Shown one piece after another: positions 55,842-64,000 of a stretch of DNA of 64,000 nt. The stretch's first letter is position 1. Each line of letters starts with the position of its first letter. The position numbers and the translations under genes are program-made. The stretch lies in the NCBI RefSeq assembly GCF_007922615.2, contig NZ_CP042301.2:2170001-2234000 (forward strand), written 5' to 3'. The notes beneath the pieces were generated by a model. It did not search any database. It had not been told where the DNA came from and saw only the letters and a list, made by a program, of their open reading frames with translations. This DNA comes from Nitratireductor mangrovi (GTDB taxonomy: Bacteria > Pseudomonadota > Alphaproteobacteria > Rhizobiales > Rhizobiaceae).

Positions 55842-55855
55842 TGACTTTATAGTCA
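55842..55855. promoter_or_regulatory. Predicted TetR operator in the divergent dehydrogenase/hydratase gap
   Basis: TGAC-TTTATA-GTCA, a 14-bp inverted repeat whose arms extend by one T/A pair. It lies between the two divergent genes and could control both. Same half-site spacing as the sites at 53359, 58991 and 60683. Confidence 0.65.
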
Positions 55856-55918
55856 GATTATTTTCTCATCGGCAATCAGATCGACGCAACCGAAGCGCCA
55901 GTCGTGAGGGAGGGTGCA

Positions 55919-56704
55919 TTGCCGGAGAAGAACGTCCGCTGGGAGCGCCGCGGTTCGGTTGCGTGGGTCACGCTCGACAGGCCCGAGGCCGGCAATGCCA
56001 TGAGCCTCGAACTTCTCGCCGATCTCGGCGATGCGATCCGCCACGTCGAGGCGGATTCGGCCGTACGCGCGGTCGTGCTGACCGGCGCGGGGCGGTTCTT
56101 CTGCGTCGGGGGCGCGCTGGATACGATGCACGGTGCCGAAGAGATCGGCCATCGGATCCGTGCGATGACCTTCCACCTTCATGCGGTGATCTCGAGCCTC
56201 GCACGCATGCCGGCGCCGACGATTGCCGCGGTGAACGGCCCCGCGGCCGGTGCGGGTCTGAGCCTTGCGATCGCCTGCGATTTCGTCGTCGCCGCCGAGA
56301 CGGCCCGCTTCTCGTCGAGCTACGCTGCCGCCGGCCTGTCGAGCGATGGCGGACAATCATGGACGCTGCCGCGCAGGGTCGGCCTGAACCGCGCTCGCGA
56401 GATGCTCCTTCTCGACCGCCGCCTGACGGCGGCCGAAGCTCTCGAGTGGGGTCTGGTGAATGCAGTCGCGCCGGCTGAGGGCCTCGAACGGACGGCGACC
56501 GACATGGCCGCGAAGCTCGCAGCCGGGCCGACCGCCGCCTTCGGCCGGATCAAGGGGCTCCTCGCCGATGGCGAGACGGCGGGTCTCGAAGCCCAGCTCG
56601 ACCGGGAAGCCCGGGCGATGGCCGACAGCGTCGCCACCCAGGATGCGCGCGAGGGGATCGCCGCCTTCCTGGAGAAGCGTGCGCCGAATTTCCGCGGGTC
56701 CTGA
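55919..56704 (+). CDS. Enoyl-CoA hydratase/isomerase (crotonase) family protein
   Basis: The 261-residue crotonase has VTLDRPEAGNAMSLELLADL, the oxyanion-forming VLTGAGRFFCVGGALD and NGPAAGAGLSLAIACDF. The hydratase Glu positions read as SSDGG rather than a clear Glu pair, so it may be an isomerase or act on an unusual substrate. TTG at 55919 is chosen because GGGAGGG lies 5 bases upstream; a GTG at 55904 is the alternative. It probably acts on the product of the acyl-CoA dehydrogenase and is followed by an MDR gene after 25 bases. Confidence 0.88.
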   Translation: MPEKNVRWERRGSVAWVTLDRPEAGNAMSLELLADLGDAIRHVEADSAVRAVVLTGAGRFFCVGGALDTMHGAEEIGHRIRAMTFHLHAVISSLARMPAPTIAAVNGPAAGAGLSLAIACDFVVAAETARFSSSYAAAGLSSDGGQSWTLPRRVGLNRAREMLLLDRRLTAAEALEWGLVNAVAPAEGLERTATDMAAKLAAGPTAAFGRIKGLLADGETAGLEAQLDREARAMADSVATQDAREGIAAFLEKRAPNFRGS

Positions 56705-56729
56705 TGTCCCGCAACGAGAGAACGCTGGC

Positions 56730-57863
56730 ATGACGATTCCATTGCGTGGTCTGGAAATGCGATCGACGATCACCGCCGACGGCGTGATGGACCTGCGGCT
56801 GGTCGAGGCCGCCGTCGCGGATCCGGCAGCCGACGAGGTGCTGGTGCGCATGGAAGCGACCCCGATCAATCCGACCGACATCGGCCTCATGTTCGGGCCG
56901 TCCGACCTGGGAAGCTTGGAGAGTGGAACGGCGGACGGGCTGCCCCGGCTCACGGCGCGCGTTCCGGCAGGCGCGATGTCCTTTCTCCGTCTGCGCCTCG
57001 GCCAGTCGTTGCGGGTCGGCGTCGAGGGCGCGGGAACCGTCGTCGGGGCGGGAGAACGGATGCGTCACCTCGAAGGCAGGCGCGTCGCGGTCCTCGGCGA
57101 CGGATGCTTCGCGCAGTTCCGGACGATTTCCGGCGATGCATGCCTGGAACTGCCGGACGACGTTTCCGCGGCCGAAGGCGCATCCGCGCTGGTCAATCCT
57201 CTCACCGCGCTCGGGATCGTGGAGACGCTGCGTCGGAACGGCGGCCGCGCCATGGTCCACACGGCTGCCGCCTCCAGCCTCGGAAAGATGCTCGTCCGGC
57301 TCGCCGCGGAGGAGGGGATCGTGCTCGTGAACGTGGTGAGGCGGCCCGAACAGGCGGAGATGCTCCAGGCGATCGGGGCGCAGCACGTCCTCGACAGTTC
57401 CGCTCCGGACTTCAAGGACCGCCTGGTAGAGACGATTGCGTCGACCGGGGCGATGACGTGCTTCGATGCGGTCGGCGGCAAGCTCACGGGACGGATCCTG
57501 TGGGCGATGGAACAGGCCGCATCCCGGTCGGCCACGAGCTACAGCCGCTACGGCACCGCCGCAATGAAGCGCGCTTACGTCTATGGGACGCTGGATCCGG
57601 CCCCCGTGGAGATCGGGCGCGGGATCGGGCTCACCTGGAGCGTGTCGGGGTGGCTGCTGTTCGACTTCCTCCGCGACCTCGACGCCGTGGCGCAAGCGCG
57701 CCTGCACGATCGCGTGCGGGACGGAGTTCGGACCATCTTCGCCAGCGAATACGGTCATCCCATCGGGCTGGCGGACGCCCTCTCGCCGGAGGTTGTCGCC
57801 GATTACGCGCGGCGGCGGACCGGACCGAAGGTGCTCATCGATCCGCAACTCGGCCTTTCCTGA
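56730..57863 (+). CDS. MDR-type zinc-binding dehydrogenase/quinone oxidoreductase family protein
   Basis: The 377-residue protein has a GroES-like start (DEVLVRMEATPINPTDIGLM) and a Rossmann domain with AMVHTAAASSLGKMLVRLAA and GAQHVLDSS. The Cys/His zinc ligands of true alcohol dehydrogenases are not apparent, so it is more likely an enoyl- or quinone-type reductase using NADPH. It follows the hydratase gene in the same direction and overlaps the end of the convergent CoA-transferase gene by 29 bases. It may reduce an unsaturated CoA ester in the pathway. Confidence 0.85.
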   Translation: MTIPLRGLEMRSTITADGVMDLRLVEAAVADPAADEVLVRMEATPINPTDIGLMFGPSDLGSLESGTADGLPRLTARVPAGAMSFLRLRLGQSLRVGVEGAGTVVGAGERMRHLEGRRVAVLGDGCFAQFRTISGDACLELPDDVSAAEGASALVNPLTALGIVETLRRNGGRAMVHTAAASSLGKMLVRLAAEEGIVLVNVVRRPEQAEMLQAIGAQHVLDSSAPDFKDRLVETIASTGAMTCFDAVGGKLTGRILWAMEQAASRSATSYSRYGTAAMKRAYVYGTLDPAPVEIGRGIGLTWSVSGWLLFDFLRDLDAVAQARLHDRVRDGVRTIFASEYGHPIGLADALSPEVVADYARRRTGPKVLIDPQLGLS

Positions 57864-58944
57864 TCCGACCGAGAACCTCGTCGCCATGTTCACCGAGGGC
57901 CGGAGCGGGGCGTCGGATCTCCGTCGCATAGGCGCTGAAGCGGACCGGCTGGGCGACGTGGCGCTCGCTCCCGGTCTTCGTCGCCACGTCCCGGAACAGC
58001 CCACGTGCGACGAAATGTGGGTCGGCCGCAACGCCGTCGAGGTCGTAAAGGGGTGACCAGGCGATGCCGTCGCGGTCGAAGAGCGTGCTCCAGTGGCTGC
58101 GGTCGTGGCGCGCGATTCGGTTCGCGATCAGGTGCCTCAGTTCCGGCGATCGTGCGCGTCGCTGCGCGCCGGTGAGGCTGGCCAGATCCTCCGAGCCCAG
58201 TGCGCGGCAGAGTCCGGCCCAGAAGTGATCCTCATGCGCGATGCTGAGCGTCAGATAGGTCCCGTCGGCGCAGCGGAAGGCTCCGTAGGCGGGTTCGTCA
58301 TGCACGTCGAACGGGGAATCCCCGGCCACGTGCGGGACGAGGTAGGGCGTCATCCAGGAGACGAGTCCGTCGGTCATCGAGACGTCGATGGTGGTGCCCT
58401 GTCCCGTGCGCTCGCGTGCGAAGAGCGCCGAGGCGGTCGCGAAGGCGGCGAAGGTCCCGCTCGACAGGTCGCCGATCGCCAGATCCGGCAAGGCAGGCTC
58501 CCCGCCCTTCGTCTGGCGGATCATGCCGGCAACGCCCTGGTAGGACAGGTCGTGCGCGGGTCGCATCCGGGCAGGGCCGGTCTGGCCGAAACCGGTGATC
58601 GAGACATGGACGAGGCGCGGATTGCGCGCCTTCAGCACGTCGTATCCGAGACCCAACTTCTCCATCGTGCCCGGTCGGTATCCCTCCATCACGACGTCGG
58701 CCGTGTCGACCAGCGCCAGGAAGGCATCCCGGTCGGGAGCCGCCTTCAGGTCGAGGCAGACGCTTCGCTTGTTGCGCGCGAGCGACCGGAAGAAGGCCGG
58801 GAAGGCGCGCGCCGGATCGCCAATCCCGGGACGCTCGACCAGGATCACGTCGGCGCCGAGATCGGCCATCAGGAGCGTCGCGTACGGTCCGGGAAACTGC
58901 TCCGCGAGCGAGAGGACCCTGATGCCGTCGAACAGACCCTTCAT
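57835..58944 (-). CDS. Class III CoA-transferase (CaiB/BaiF family)
   Basis: The 369-residue protein has the family pattern LFDGIRVLSLAEQFPGPYAT, SLARNKRSVCLDLKA and the catalytic Asp in AHDLSYQGVAGM. It moves CoA between carboxylic acids, here probably from a CoA ester of the pathway to the incoming substrate, as a cheap alternative to the ATP-using ligase in the same cluster. It diverges from the TetR gene, with the 58991 palindrome between them, which suggests joint control. Confidence 0.9.
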   Translation of the reverse strand: MKGLFDGIRVLSLAEQFPGPYATLLMADLGADVILVERPGIGDPARAFPAFFRSLARNKRSVCLDLKAAPDRDAFLALVDTADVVMEGYRPGTMEKLGLGYDVLKARNPRLVHVSITGFGQTGPARMRPAHDLSYQGVAGMIRQTKGGEPALPDLAIGDLSSGTFAAFATASALFARERTGQGTTIDVSMTDGLVSWMTPYLVPHVAGDSPFDVHDEPAYGAFRCADGTYLTLSIAHEDHFWAGLCRALGSEDLASLTGAQRRARSPELRHLIANRIARHDRSHWSTLFDRDGIAWSPLYDLDGVAADPHFVARGLFRDVATKTGSERHVAQPVRFSAYATEIRRPAPALGEHGDEVLGRIRKGRVADR

Positions 58945-58990
58945 TTCGTTCCTCTCTCCACGCTTCGTCTGACCCGCTGGATGGTGAAAT

Positions 58991-59004
58991 TGACGAACTG
59001 GTCA
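58991..59004. promoter_or_regulatory. Predicted TetR operator between the CoA-transferase and tetR
   Basis: TGAC-GAACTG-GTCA, with the same arms as the 55842 site. Centred 69-82 bases upstream of the tetR start and about 47 bases from the CoA-transferase start; it could mediate autoregulation. Confidence 0.65.
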
Positions 59005-59072
59005 GTTTATTGAATAACGCTGCGCTTCATCGGGCTCATGTCGAGCCGCATGAGATTACAGGAGATCTTCAC

Positions 59073-59741
59073 GTGGTTCAGAGAGGGCGGCATTCTTCCG
59101 CCTGGAAGAACGTGGCGCCGAGCCGCGACCAGTTGTTCCAGCTCAAGCGCACCGCGCTCCTTCGGGAAGCCGCGAAGGCGTTCAGCGCCCGCGGGTTCCA
59201 CGACACGTCCCTTGACGAGGTCGCCAGGACCCTCGGCGTGACCAAGCCGGCGCTGTACTACTACGTCAAGAACAAGCAGGAGATCCTGTTCGAGTGTCAC
59301 ATGCTCGCCCAGGACCTCGGCGAGGTCGCGCTCGCCTATGCGCTCGAACACGGCAAGACGGGACGGGAGCGGATCGTCCATGTGTGCCGGCGCTACATCG
59401 AGCTGATCACCGGCGAACTCGGCTCCTTCGCGGTCCTCAGCGAATATTCCGCACTCGAACCGGCCAATCGCGAGACGATCGGCAAGCGGCGCGATCATTT
59501 CCAGAGGGAGTTCAGCCAGCTCGTGGCCCAGGGCAAGGCCGACGGCAGCATCCGCAGCGTCGACCCGCGGATGACCGTGTTCTTTTTCATGGGGGCGATC
59601 AACTGGATGACGCAGTGGTTCCGCCCGGACGGCAGCCTCAGCGGCGATGAGATCGCCCATCATTTCGCCGACCTGCTGGACCATGCCCTCATGCAGCAGC
59701 AGCCCGTGCTCCCGAGCGCGCCGCCTGGTAGTCCTGCCTGA
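59073..59741 (+). CDS. TetR-family regulator of the catabolic cluster
   Basis: The 222-residue protein has a TetR helix-turn-helix (FHDTSLDEVARTLGVTKPAL, then YYYVKNKQEIL) and a large helical ligand domain ending in HHFADLLDHAL, similar in layout to regulators of fatty-acid and acyl-CoA genes. GTG at 59073 is selected for GGAG 8 bases upstream; the frame runs back to a TTG at 59010 without support. Its 3' end overlaps the convergent nitronate monooxygenase gene by 53 bases. The repeated palindrome in the four promoter gaps is its most likely target, with an acyl-CoA as possible inducer. Confidence 0.9.
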   Translation: MVQRGRHSSAWKNVAPSRDQLFQLKRTALLREAAKAFSARGFHDTSLDEVARTLGVTKPALYYYVKNKQEILFECHMLAQDLGEVALAYALEHGKTGRERIVHVCRRYIELITGELGSFAVLSEYSALEPANRETIGKRRDHFQREFSQLVAQGKADGSIRSVDPRMTVFFFMGAINWMTQWFRPDGSLSGDEIAHHFADLLDHALMQQQPVLPSAPPGSPA

Positions 59742-60639
59742 GCCGGTCGACGAGATCGGCGACGCTTTCCACGCGGGTCACGTCACCCACGCCGTGGCCT
59801 GCGCTCCAGATGTCGCGCCATGCCTTCAGCACCTCGATCTCCTTCAGGAGGTTGAAGCCCTCCGGCTTGTGCCCCTTGTCGAAGCCGGCATTCTGGAGGC
59901 TCTGGCGAAGCATGTTTGCGGGAATGCCGGTGACGGCGTCCGTGAGGATCACGTCGTCGGCGGTGCTGGCGACGAGCATCTCGCGATAGTGGTCGTTGGC
60001 GAGGCTCTCGCGCGTGGCGATGAAACTCGTACCGACATAGGCGAAGTCCGCACCCACCTGCTGCGCGGCATGAATGTACCGGCCGCGCGTCATGGCGCCG
60101 GCCAGGACGATGGGCCCGTCGAAGAATTCGCGCACGGCGCCCACGAAGGCAAAGGGGTTCAGCCAGCCCGTGTTGCCGCCGGATCCCGCGCAGAGCAGGA
60201 TCAGGCCGTCGACGCCGGCTTCGGCGGAACGCCGCGCATGCTTCAGCGATGCGACGTCGGCGAAGACCAGCCCGCCGTAGCGATGGACCCGCTCCACCAC
60301 CGCTGACGGATTGCCCACGCTGGAGATGACGATCGGCACCTTGTGGTTGGCGACGACTTCCATGTCCTCGTCGATCCGGGTGTTGCTCTGGTGAACGATC
60401 ATGTTCGCGGCGAACGGAGCGTGACCTTCCGTTTCGGTCGTCATGCGCGCCAGCCATTCATCGAGGATCGCCGGCGACCGCGCGTTCAGCGTCGGAAAGG
60501 AACCAACGACGCCGGCCCGGCTGGAGGCGATCACCAGGTCCGGCCCGGAAATGAGGAACATCGGCCCCACCACGACCGGGACCGAAAGGCGTGACGTCAG
60601 TGCGGCCGCAAGGTCGGGGTTGCCCAGGCGAGTGGTCAT
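59689..60639 (-). CDS. Nitronate monooxygenase-like FMN enzyme
   Basis: The 316-residue TIM-barrel protein has GPMFLISGPDLVIASSRAGV, GGLVFADVASLKHARRSAEA and ILLCAGSGGNTGWLNPFAFV, matching the 2-nitropropane dioxygenase/enoyl reductase FMN family. In such clusters these enzymes may act as oxidases or as trans-2-enoyl reductases rather than on nitronates. ATG at 60639 follows GGAGG at good spacing. It diverges from livG with the perfect TTTACT/AGTAAA palindrome between. Confidence 0.87.
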   Translation of the reverse strand: MTTRLGNPDLAAALTSRLSVPVVVGPMFLISGPDLVIASSRAGVVGSFPTLNARSPAILDEWLARMTTETEGHAPFAANMIVHQSNTRIDEDMEVVANHKVPIVISSVGNPSAVVERVHRYGGLVFADVASLKHARRSAEAGVDGLILLCAGSGGNTGWLNPFAFVGAVREFFDGPIVLAGAMTRGRYIHAAQQVGADFAYVGTSFIATRESLANDHYREMLVASTADDVILTDAVTGIPANMLRQSLQNAGFDKGHKPEGFNLLKEIEVLKAWRDIWSAGHGVGDVTRVESVADLVDRLRQDYQAARSGARAAAA

Positions 60640-60682
60640 CGATGTTCCTCCAACAATCTCCATGCCGTCAGATTGACACGAT

Positions 60683-60698
60683 TTTACTTTCGAGTAAA
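60683..60698. promoter_or_regulatory. Predicted TetR operator in the nitronate monooxygenase/livG gap
   Basis: TTTACT-TTCG-AGTAAA has perfect 6-bp arms. Its TTAC-N6-GTAA core is the same as at 53359. It lies about 75 bases before livG and 44 bases before the leftward gene, so it could control both. Confidence 0.7.
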
Positions 60699-60772
60699 TT
60701 CTACATCTATCGGGTCAGAACAACGACGGACCGAGGAGGGTTCGCAGGCTGGCCGGAGCAGTGGGAGGAGAC

Positions 60773-61585
60773 GTGGAGGCAACCGCTATTCCACGCGCGG
60801 AAAGCCGCGCGGCCGCGCGTACGCCGATGCTGGCGGCACGCGACGTGGTCATGCAGTTCGGCGGCGTCAGGGCCCTCGACGGCGTGAGCTTCGAAGTCGG
60901 CACGGACGAGCTCGTGGCCGTCATCGGCCCGAACGGGGCCGGCAAGACCTCCCTCATGAACTGCCTCAGCGGCTTCTATCGCCCGCAGAAGGGTGTCATC
61001 GAATTTGACGGCGTGCCCCTGTCCGCCAGGGGCGTACACCAGGTGGCCCGCGCCGGCCTCGCCCGCACCTTCCAGGGAACGCACGTCTTTTCCGGCATGA
61101 CCGTGATCGAGAACATCATGATCGGCCGCCATATGCACATGCGTTCCACGATCGCCGATGCCTTCGCCCATTTCGGGCGGGCCAGGACCGAAGAGTTCCG
61201 CCATCGCGAGACCGTCGAGGAGATCATCGAACTGCTGGAGATGGAATCCATCCGGCATCGACCGGTCGGGACGCTCGGCTACGGCCTTCGCAAGCGCGTC
61301 GATCTCGGTCGCGCGCTCGCCCAGGAACCCAAGATCCTCCTGATGGACGAGCCGATGGCCGGCATGAACACGGAAGAGAAGGAAGACCTCGCCCGCTTCA
61401 TCCTCGACGTCCGCGAGGCGCGCGGGATCCCGGTCGTCCTCGTCGAGCACGACATGGGCGTCGTGATGGATCTCGCCGACCGCGTCGTGGTGCTCGATTT
61501 CGGGCGCATGATCGCCGAGGGCACGCCTGCCGAGGTGCAGCGCGATCCGGCGGTCCTCAAGGCCTATCTCGGGGAGAACCGCTGA
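60773..61585 (+). CDS. livG: Branched-chain-type ABC transporter ATP-binding protein LivG
   Basis: The 270-residue ATPase has Walker A GPNGAGKTSLMN, Walker B KILLMDEPMAGM and the LivG-specific ARTFQGTHVFSGMTVIENIM. The ABC signature reads LGYGLRKRVDLGRAL, so the usual LSGGQ is replaced by LGYGL. This occurs in LivG relatives. GTG at 60773 is chosen for GGAGGA 4 bases upstream. It energises uptake of an amino-acid-like or carboxylate substrate. The stop overlaps the start of the CoA ligase gene (TGATG). Confidence 0.9.
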   Translation: MEATAIPRAESRAAARTPMLAARDVVMQFGGVRALDGVSFEVGTDELVAVIGPNGAGKTSLMNCLSGFYRPQKGVIEFDGVPLSARGVHQVARAGLARTFQGTHVFSGMTVIENIMIGRHMHMRSTIADAFAHFGRARTEEFRHRETVEEIIELLEMESIRHRPVGTLGYGLRKRVDLGRALAQEPKILLMDEPMAGMNTEEKEDLARFILDVREARGIPVVLVEHDMGVVMDLADRVVVLDFGRMIAEGTPAEVQRDPAVLKAYLGENR

Positions 61586-63549
61586 TGCTGGTCATGCAGA
61601 CCGTGCCGCAGCTGTTGCTCGACCGCGGGACCGGGCAGGCCTCCACCCTGTCGCAGCGCCACAAGAAGCGCGGCTACTGGCGCGAGTATACGTTCGGGGA
61701 CGTGCTCGAGCGCGTCCGGGCGCTGGCGCTGGGGTTGCACGCCATGGGCGTGATGCGCGGCGAGACCGTCGGCATCATCGGCGAGAACGAGCCGGAAAAC
61801 TTCTGGAGCGAGCTCGCAGCCTTGTCGCTCGGCTGCAAGGTCATCTCGCTCTATCCCGACCTGACCGCGGACGAGATCGACTATCAGCTGAACGACAGTC
61901 AGGCCGTGTGCCTGATCGCGCAGGATCAGGAGCAGGTCGACAAGGGGCTCGCCGTGCTCGGCACGGTGCCGACGCTGCGCGAGATCGTCTACTGGGACAG
62001 GACCGGCATGTGGTCCTACCGCCAGGAAAACCTGACGACCCTCGAAAGCCTGATCGATACCGGCCGGGCTAGCCATGCCGCGGAGCCCACTCTCTACGAG
62101 AGGATCGTCGCCGAGGGTACTCCCGACGACGTCGCGATCCTTTCCTACACGTCCGGCACGACGGGCCGTCCGAAGGGCGTCATCGTCACCCACAAGGGCC
62201 TGATCGACAACGCCCACCGCGTCATCGAAGCCACGAAGGTGCGACCCGGCGCAGACTATCTGACATACATCGCCCCGGCCTGGATCACCGAACAGATCGT
62301 CGGCATCACCATGGGCCTCGCCGCGCCGATGGTGATCAACTTTCCCGAATCCCCGGAGGAAGTCCTCTCGAACCTGCGCGAGATCGCGGTCGAGATGATG
62401 GTCTTCGCACCACGCCAGTGGGAGAGCCTCGCCGCCACCATCCAGGCGCGCATGCTGGACGCGGGCAGGTTCCGACGCCGCGTCTACGAATGGGGCATCG
62501 CCATCGGCCACAAGGTCAATGTCGGTCGCCTCGAAGGCAAGCCGGCGCCGCTCTCCGCGCGCCTCGCCTATCCGCTCGCCGACATGCTGGTGCTGAAGCC
62601 GCTGCGCGACAAACTCGGCCTGACGCGCCTCAAGCTCGCCGTGTGCGGCGGCGCCACCATGGCGCCCGACGTGTTCCGCCTGTTCCATGCCATCGGCGTG
62701 CCGCTGCGCAACATCTACGGCGCGACCGAGATCGGGCTTCTCTCCCTGCACCAGGGAGAGCGCTATGACCTGGAGACGGTCGGACGCTGGCTGACGCCGC
62801 ATCCCGACGCCGGTCCGCCGCTCGAATGGAAGGTCTCGGAAGCCGGCGAACTGATGATCCGCGGCGGCTCCTTTTTCCAGGGCTATCACGGCAAGCCGGA
62901 CAAGACCGACGAACGCCTCGCGGACGGCTGGTACCTGACGGGCGACGCGGTCTCCACATCGCAGTCCGGCGAACTCGTCTTCCTCGAACGCATCAGCGAC
63001 CTGAAGCGGCTGCGCACCGGCGACAGCTTCCCGCCGCAATACATCGAGACCAGGCTGCGCTTCAGCCCGTTCATCAAGGACATCCTGACGCTCGGCGACG
63101 AGAGTCGTGACTTCATCACGGCGCTCATCAACATCGACATGGAAGTCGTGTCGCGCTGGGCGGAAGACCGAAACATCGCCTATTCCACCTTCACCGATCT
63201 GTCGCAGAAGCCGGAAGTGGCGGCGCTGATCCGCGACGACATTCGCCGGGTCAACAGCTTCCTTCCCGAACATGCGCGCGTGCGCCGTTTCGCCAACTTC
63301 CCCAAGGAGCTCGATCCCGACGAGGGCGAGCTCACGCGCACCCGCAAGCTTCGGCGCGAGTTCCTGACCGAGCGCTACGACGCACTCGTCACGGACCTCT
63401 ATGCCGGCAGCGACACGACGGCGCTCGAGATCCCGATCACCTACCAGGACGGACGCCGCGGAACCCTGTCGGCCATCGTGCGGATCCACGACGTCGATGA
63501 CGGCTTCACCCTCGCCACGACCTCGCATCCGAAGAAGGCCATCGCATGA
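61585..63549 (+). CDS. Long-chain acyl-CoA synthetase family AMP-binding protein
   Basis: The 654-residue ligase has LSYTSGTTGRPKGVIVTHKG, NIYGATEIGLLSLH and GWYLTGDAVSTSQSGELVFL, the adenylation motifs of the long-chain acyl/aryl-CoA synthetase group. A longer form (over 640 residues) with the C-terminal EGELTRTRKLRREFL is typical of ligases inserted in Liv operons for aromatic or fatty acids. It lies between livG and livH and overlaps both by 1-4 bases, so import and CoA activation are made together. Confidence 0.92.
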   Translation: MLVMQTVPQLLLDRGTGQASTLSQRHKKRGYWREYTFGDVLERVRALALGLHAMGVMRGETVGIIGENEPENFWSELAALSLGCKVISLYPDLTADEIDYQLNDSQAVCLIAQDQEQVDKGLAVLGTVPTLREIVYWDRTGMWSYRQENLTTLESLIDTGRASHAAEPTLYERIVAEGTPDDVAILSYTSGTTGRPKGVIVTHKGLIDNAHRVIEATKVRPGADYLTYIAPAWITEQIVGITMGLAAPMVINFPESPEEVLSNLREIAVEMMVFAPRQWESLAATIQARMLDAGRFRRRVYEWGIAIGHKVNVGRLEGKPAPLSARLAYPLADMLVLKPLRDKLGLTRLKLAVCGGATMAPDVFRLFHAIGVPLRNIYGATEIGLLSLHQGERYDLETVGRWLTPHPDAGPPLEWKVSEAGELMIRGGSFFQGYHGKPDKTDERLADGWYLTGDAVSTSQSGELVFLERISDLKRLRTGDSFPPQYIETRLRFSPFIKDILTLGDESRDFITALINIDMEVVSRWAEDRNIAYSTFTDLSQKPEVAALIRDDIRRVNSFLPEHARVRRFANFPKELDPDEGELTRTRKLRREFLTERYDALVTDLYAGSDTTALEIPITYQDGRRGTLSAIVRIHDVDDGFTLATTSHPKKAIA

Positions 63550-64000
63550 GCGAAGTCCTCAACTACATGATCAACGGGGCCCTCGTCGGGCTCCTCTACT
63601 CGCTGGTCGCGATGGGCTTCGTCGTGATCTACCGCGCATCCAAGGTGTTCAACTTCGCGCAGGGCGAACTGGTCGTCTTCGGCGGCTTCCTCGTCTGGTG
63701 GATGGTCGTCTCGCTCGGGCTGCCGCTGTGGATCGGGCTGCCGCTTGCCTTCGTCCTCGCGGCCCTGTTCGGACTGCTCATCGAGCGGATCTTCTTCTCG
63801 AGGCTCGTGGGCGAGTCGGTCTTCGCGATGGTGATGGTGACGATCGGCCTCCTCATCCTGATGCGCGGGCTGATCCTTCTCCTCTTCGGACCGCAGGTGC
63901 GCCCGTTCCCGATCATTTTCCCGCTTCAGCCGGTGATCATCGGCGACATCCTGATCCCGCGCGCGCTCCTCATCGGCGGCATCATCACCACGGTCGTGGG
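63546..64000 (+). CDS. livH: Branched-chain-type ABC transporter permease LivH, cut by window end
   Basis: The visible 151 residues begin MSEVLNYMINGALVGLLYSL and continue VAMGFVVIYRASKVFNFAQG, the LivH start, with helices at about 55-75, 85-105 and 125-150. It forms the membrane channel with LivM, presumably encoded just beyond the window together with LivF and the binding protein. The start overlaps the ligase stop (ATGA). Confidence 0.9.
   Translation, partial: MSEVLNYMINGALVGLLYSLVAMGFVVIYRASKVFNFAQGELVVFGGFLVWWMVVSLGLPLWIGLPLAFVLAALFGLLIERIFFSRLVGESVFAMVMVTIGLLILMRGLILLLFGPQVRPFPIIFPLQPVIIGDILIPRALLIGGIITTVV

Overview
The window looks like chromosome from an alphaproteobacterium of the Rhizobiales, probably the Mesorhizobium/Phyllobacteriaceae neighbourhood. 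The grounds are high GC with strong GTG/TTG start use, a DUF1127 gene divergent from a GcvA-type LysR gene, DctB/DctD control of a TRAP transporter, an arsR-arsC-aqpS-arsC operon like that of Sinorhizobium, and short palindromic mosaic repeats of the rhizobial type. No rRNA gene, intact tRNA gene, transposase, integrase or CRISPR array was seen.

Layout. 1-8.2 kb: the end of a flavodoxin-fold quinone reductase, then a bacterial alpha-2-macroglobulin coupled to penicillin-binding protein 1C. 8.3-17.8 kb: an aerobic benzoyl-CoA (box) cluster read leftward (bclA, alpha/beta hydrolase, DUF309 gene, boxC, boxB, boxA, thioesterase, boxR), with copies of a TGCA-N6-TGCA palindrome at its promoters. 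17.6-26.5 kb: DUF1127/LysR, then dctB-dctD and a dctPQM TRAP transporter behind a tandemly duplicated sigma-54 promoter, then a DUF3307 gene. 26.6-31.3 kb: arsenic resistance in two transcription units plus arsH. It has two ArsR repressors, two unrelated arsenate reductases, an aquaglyceroporin, a small Cys-rich protein and an MFS permease. 31.4-35.4 kb: regulators, a GNAT enzyme, a cupin and an unusual secreted peptidoglycan-binding repeat protein.

35.4-53.1 kb is a mosaic accessory region. It holds a ParB-like/DNA methylase gene coupled to two DUF5681 genes, a tRNA-3'-end-like remnant and a decayed acetyltransferase. Next come two ~200-bp imperfect direct repeats that each carry the first codons of a dusA-like gene. 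These bracket a TRAP transporter/MarR/thiamine-diphosphate enzyme cassette. A type I restriction-modification operon follows, with an AAA ATPase gene embedded between hsdS and hsdM.

53.4-64 kb is a CoA-thioester catabolic cluster: acyl-CoA dehydrogenase, Fe-alcohol dehydrogenase, enoyl-CoA hydratase, MDR reductase, class III CoA-transferase, nitronate monooxygenase-like protein, LivG, acyl-CoA synthetase and LivH cut by the window edge. A TetR gene lies inside it, and a shared T(G/T)AC-N6-GT(C/A)A palindrome sits in every promoter gap. This looks like one regulon for uptake, CoA activation and beta-oxidation-like breakdown of an unidentified carboxylic acid.

All operator, regulon and island-boundary statements are inferences from reading the sequence; no database search was run.
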